64,000 bases of DNA from Tolypocladium sp. Sup5 PDA-1 (taxonomy: Eukaryota > Ascomycota > Sordariomycetes > Hypocreales > Ophiocordycipitaceae): assembly GCA_000750105.3 (NCBI GenBank), contig JPHH03000037.1, forward strand, positions 1 to 64,000, written 5' to 3'. The translations under genes were made by a program, and so were the position numbers. Under the pieces are notes generated by a model, which saw nothing but the letters and a program-made list of their open reading frames with translations, was not told where the DNA came from and ran no database searches. Each line of letters begins with the position of its first letter. The stretch's first letter is position 1. This document shows, in pieces, positions 62,475 through 64,000 of the stretch.

Positions 62475-64000
62475 GGTCTCTGGTCGTCTGTCTGTCGGTG
62501 GTGGTAGTGGTGGTGGTGGTGGTATCAGGTCGAGATGGAATATGGTGGTCAACAACAACCGGGGGTTCCAACTGTGGTCGGATGGGAAAACGACGGCCAA
62601 GATGATGATGGTTGTGGTGATGATACGGACGAGTGGAAGATGCAGAGGACTGGATACAGAGTATCAAGACGGCGCGGACGAAGGCTGTGAGCTGACGGAG
62701 AGAAGTTCGAGTCTGTACGAGGCGGCAGATGGATGTATTTATACCCGGACCGACGAGGCGAGTGATCCGGCGTTGCGAAGCTGTAGATGCGATTATATGC
62801 ATTGTGCTATTGCTGCCAGGTCGGGTTGATATTGTGCTGTATTGTTGTATGATAGCTGTAGTTGTGACTGTAAGGTGACTGTTCGCGAACGGGTGCTGTA
62901 TGAGGACAATAGGGGTAGTAGGAAGAAGAGAGATGATGGAACGCTGGAGACGGAAGTGGCACCACGGCGGCGTATTTATAAGAGACATCAAATGTGTTGA
63001 TGAATTGCGCGTTTGTATTGTCGTTGTGTCTGTTGTTGAGCGGGTGATGGCGGTGATGGTCAAGTGAATCAGGCCGTTTTGCGAGCGTGTACGGGCTGAT
63101 CGTAGATTCACCGACTGCGCCTGATGACGGCGTTTACTGATTAGGCTGTTGAAATGCCAGCTTCAACTCTTGTGCTCTTCTTCATAGCCACCTTGGTGCA
63201 TGTAGCGCTACTGTCTATCGCAGCTGTGGTTGCTCAACAGGGTCGTTTGAAGCTCTGCAAAATGGCAGTCTATATAATGAATAAATGGGGTTTCTCCAAT
63301 ATCTTTACGAGTTTGCAGGTCGTTTCATCGTCTCGTTTCAATTTGACCGTGTTGCAAACGCCGTTGGCGCGCACTGGGCGGTGATGAAGGCACGGAAATG
63401 CGATTTGCACGCAACAGTATCTATTCTGTGCCGTCTCACTCGACCTGACATGGGCCATCTCATTGCTTGATTCCCATTCATTTCTTCAATGCTCTTTTCA
63501 TCGCATTCATGGACTCACTCAAACGGCGACATCCCCGTAGATGGCCGTCCGATTTAATACTTGGCAGGCGGGGAAGCATCAGATTCAGGGATATGTGTAG
63601 ACGATTCATCGCGAACCACATCGAGTCACTCGGCAACCTGCGTGCACATCGGCATTCCATTATTAGCATCAGGCTTCAGCGCAGCCATGGCCCACAAGCG
63701 AGACGGCCGCCCCTTGCAGATACACCAAACGCACCGACACAGCAAGGTACGCGCGGGGAAGCGCAGCGACCCAGGCCAGTGTCATGGGCTTTTCCTGGCT
63801 GTCATCGATCTCGGGTATCGAAACGGGCGACGCTCTGCTCGGGGCAGCCCTCGGTGGGGGCGGCAATCCAAGGGACGGATGGAGGGAGGATCATCGAGGA
63901 TGCGATCATGCGACCTACGCACAGCGCGCGTGGCATCCGTAGTGTGTCGGCGTCATTAGGCACGCGGAGTTGCGTGATTCATATCGAGGTCGCAGTCGGC
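62475..64000. other. gene-poor right end of the window
   Basis: 1.5 kb without a supported gene. A GGT/GGTAGT microsatellite (62496-62523) is part of the leader of the coiled-coil gene. The rest has only short motif-free frames; a gene extending beyond 64000 cannot be excluded. Confidence 0.4.

Noticed and set aside
1..64000. tRNA, rRNA or CRISPR loci
   Set aside because: No tRNA-like A/B boxes in a cloverleaf context, no rRNA sequence and no regularly spaced repeats were seen.

Overview
The window is filamentous ascomycete nuclear DNA, most likely Sordariomycetes and possibly Hypocreales. Short introns (mostly 45-65 nt, with CTAAC/CTGAC-like branch sites and CAG/TAG acceptors) interrupt most genes. 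The gene set (HR-PKS, Zn2Cys6 regulator, Rap1, Kar5, Dbf4, Aha1, Swf1, Icp55) is fungal. All gene models below were built by reading splice sites and matching remembered family consensus by eye; no database search was run, and the genus is not resolved.

Layout. (1) 1-7.2 kb is gene-poor: TpA-rich tracts that look RIP-affected, several decayed reading frames, one intact coiled-coil ORF (2599-3339), and a promoter-like repeat unit at 4.7-5.7 kb. (2) 7.2-21.3 kb is a compact biosynthetic cluster: a 2527-residue highly reducing polyketide synthase without a release domain, a divergently transcribed alpha-oxoamine synthase sharing a 499-bp promoter, a Zn2Cys6 regulator and a DHA2-type MFS transporter. 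The inferred logic is that of sphinganine-analogue pathways: the PLP enzyme offloads the ACP-bound chain by decarboxylative condensation with an amino acid. An inverted second copy of the 4.7-5.2 kb repeat lies at 21.3-21.7 kb, so the cluster sits between the two copies. (3) At 22.5 kb is a tiny secreted six-cysteine, knottin-patterned protein. (4) 23-37 kb is a housekeeping block: splicing factor Saf4/Cwf16, GID-type E2 Ubc8 (with what read as 8-, 3- and 1-nt exons), ketopantoate hydroxymethyltransferase, Atg12, phenylalanine ammonia-lyase, Dbf4 and Icp55. (5) 37-40 kb is another degraded stretch with an F-box gene broken by an 8-bp tandem duplication. (6) 40-57 kb holds an SREBP-like bHLH factor, a small Cys-rich protein, a CYP7/8-like P450, Kar5, a nitrilase-family hydrolase, the telomere protein Rap1, the palmitoyltransferase Swf1 and Aha1. 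(7) 57-64 kb is sparse: a multi-spanning membrane protein, an Hce2/Ecp2-type secreted protein and a membrane-anchored coiled-coil protein.

The strongest points for a second look are the UBC8 micro-exons, the PKS-AOS mini-cluster with its flanking inverted repeats and candidate TCCGGA sites, the knottin-like peptide gene, and the broken F-box gene. No tRNA, rRNA or CRISPR structure was seen.
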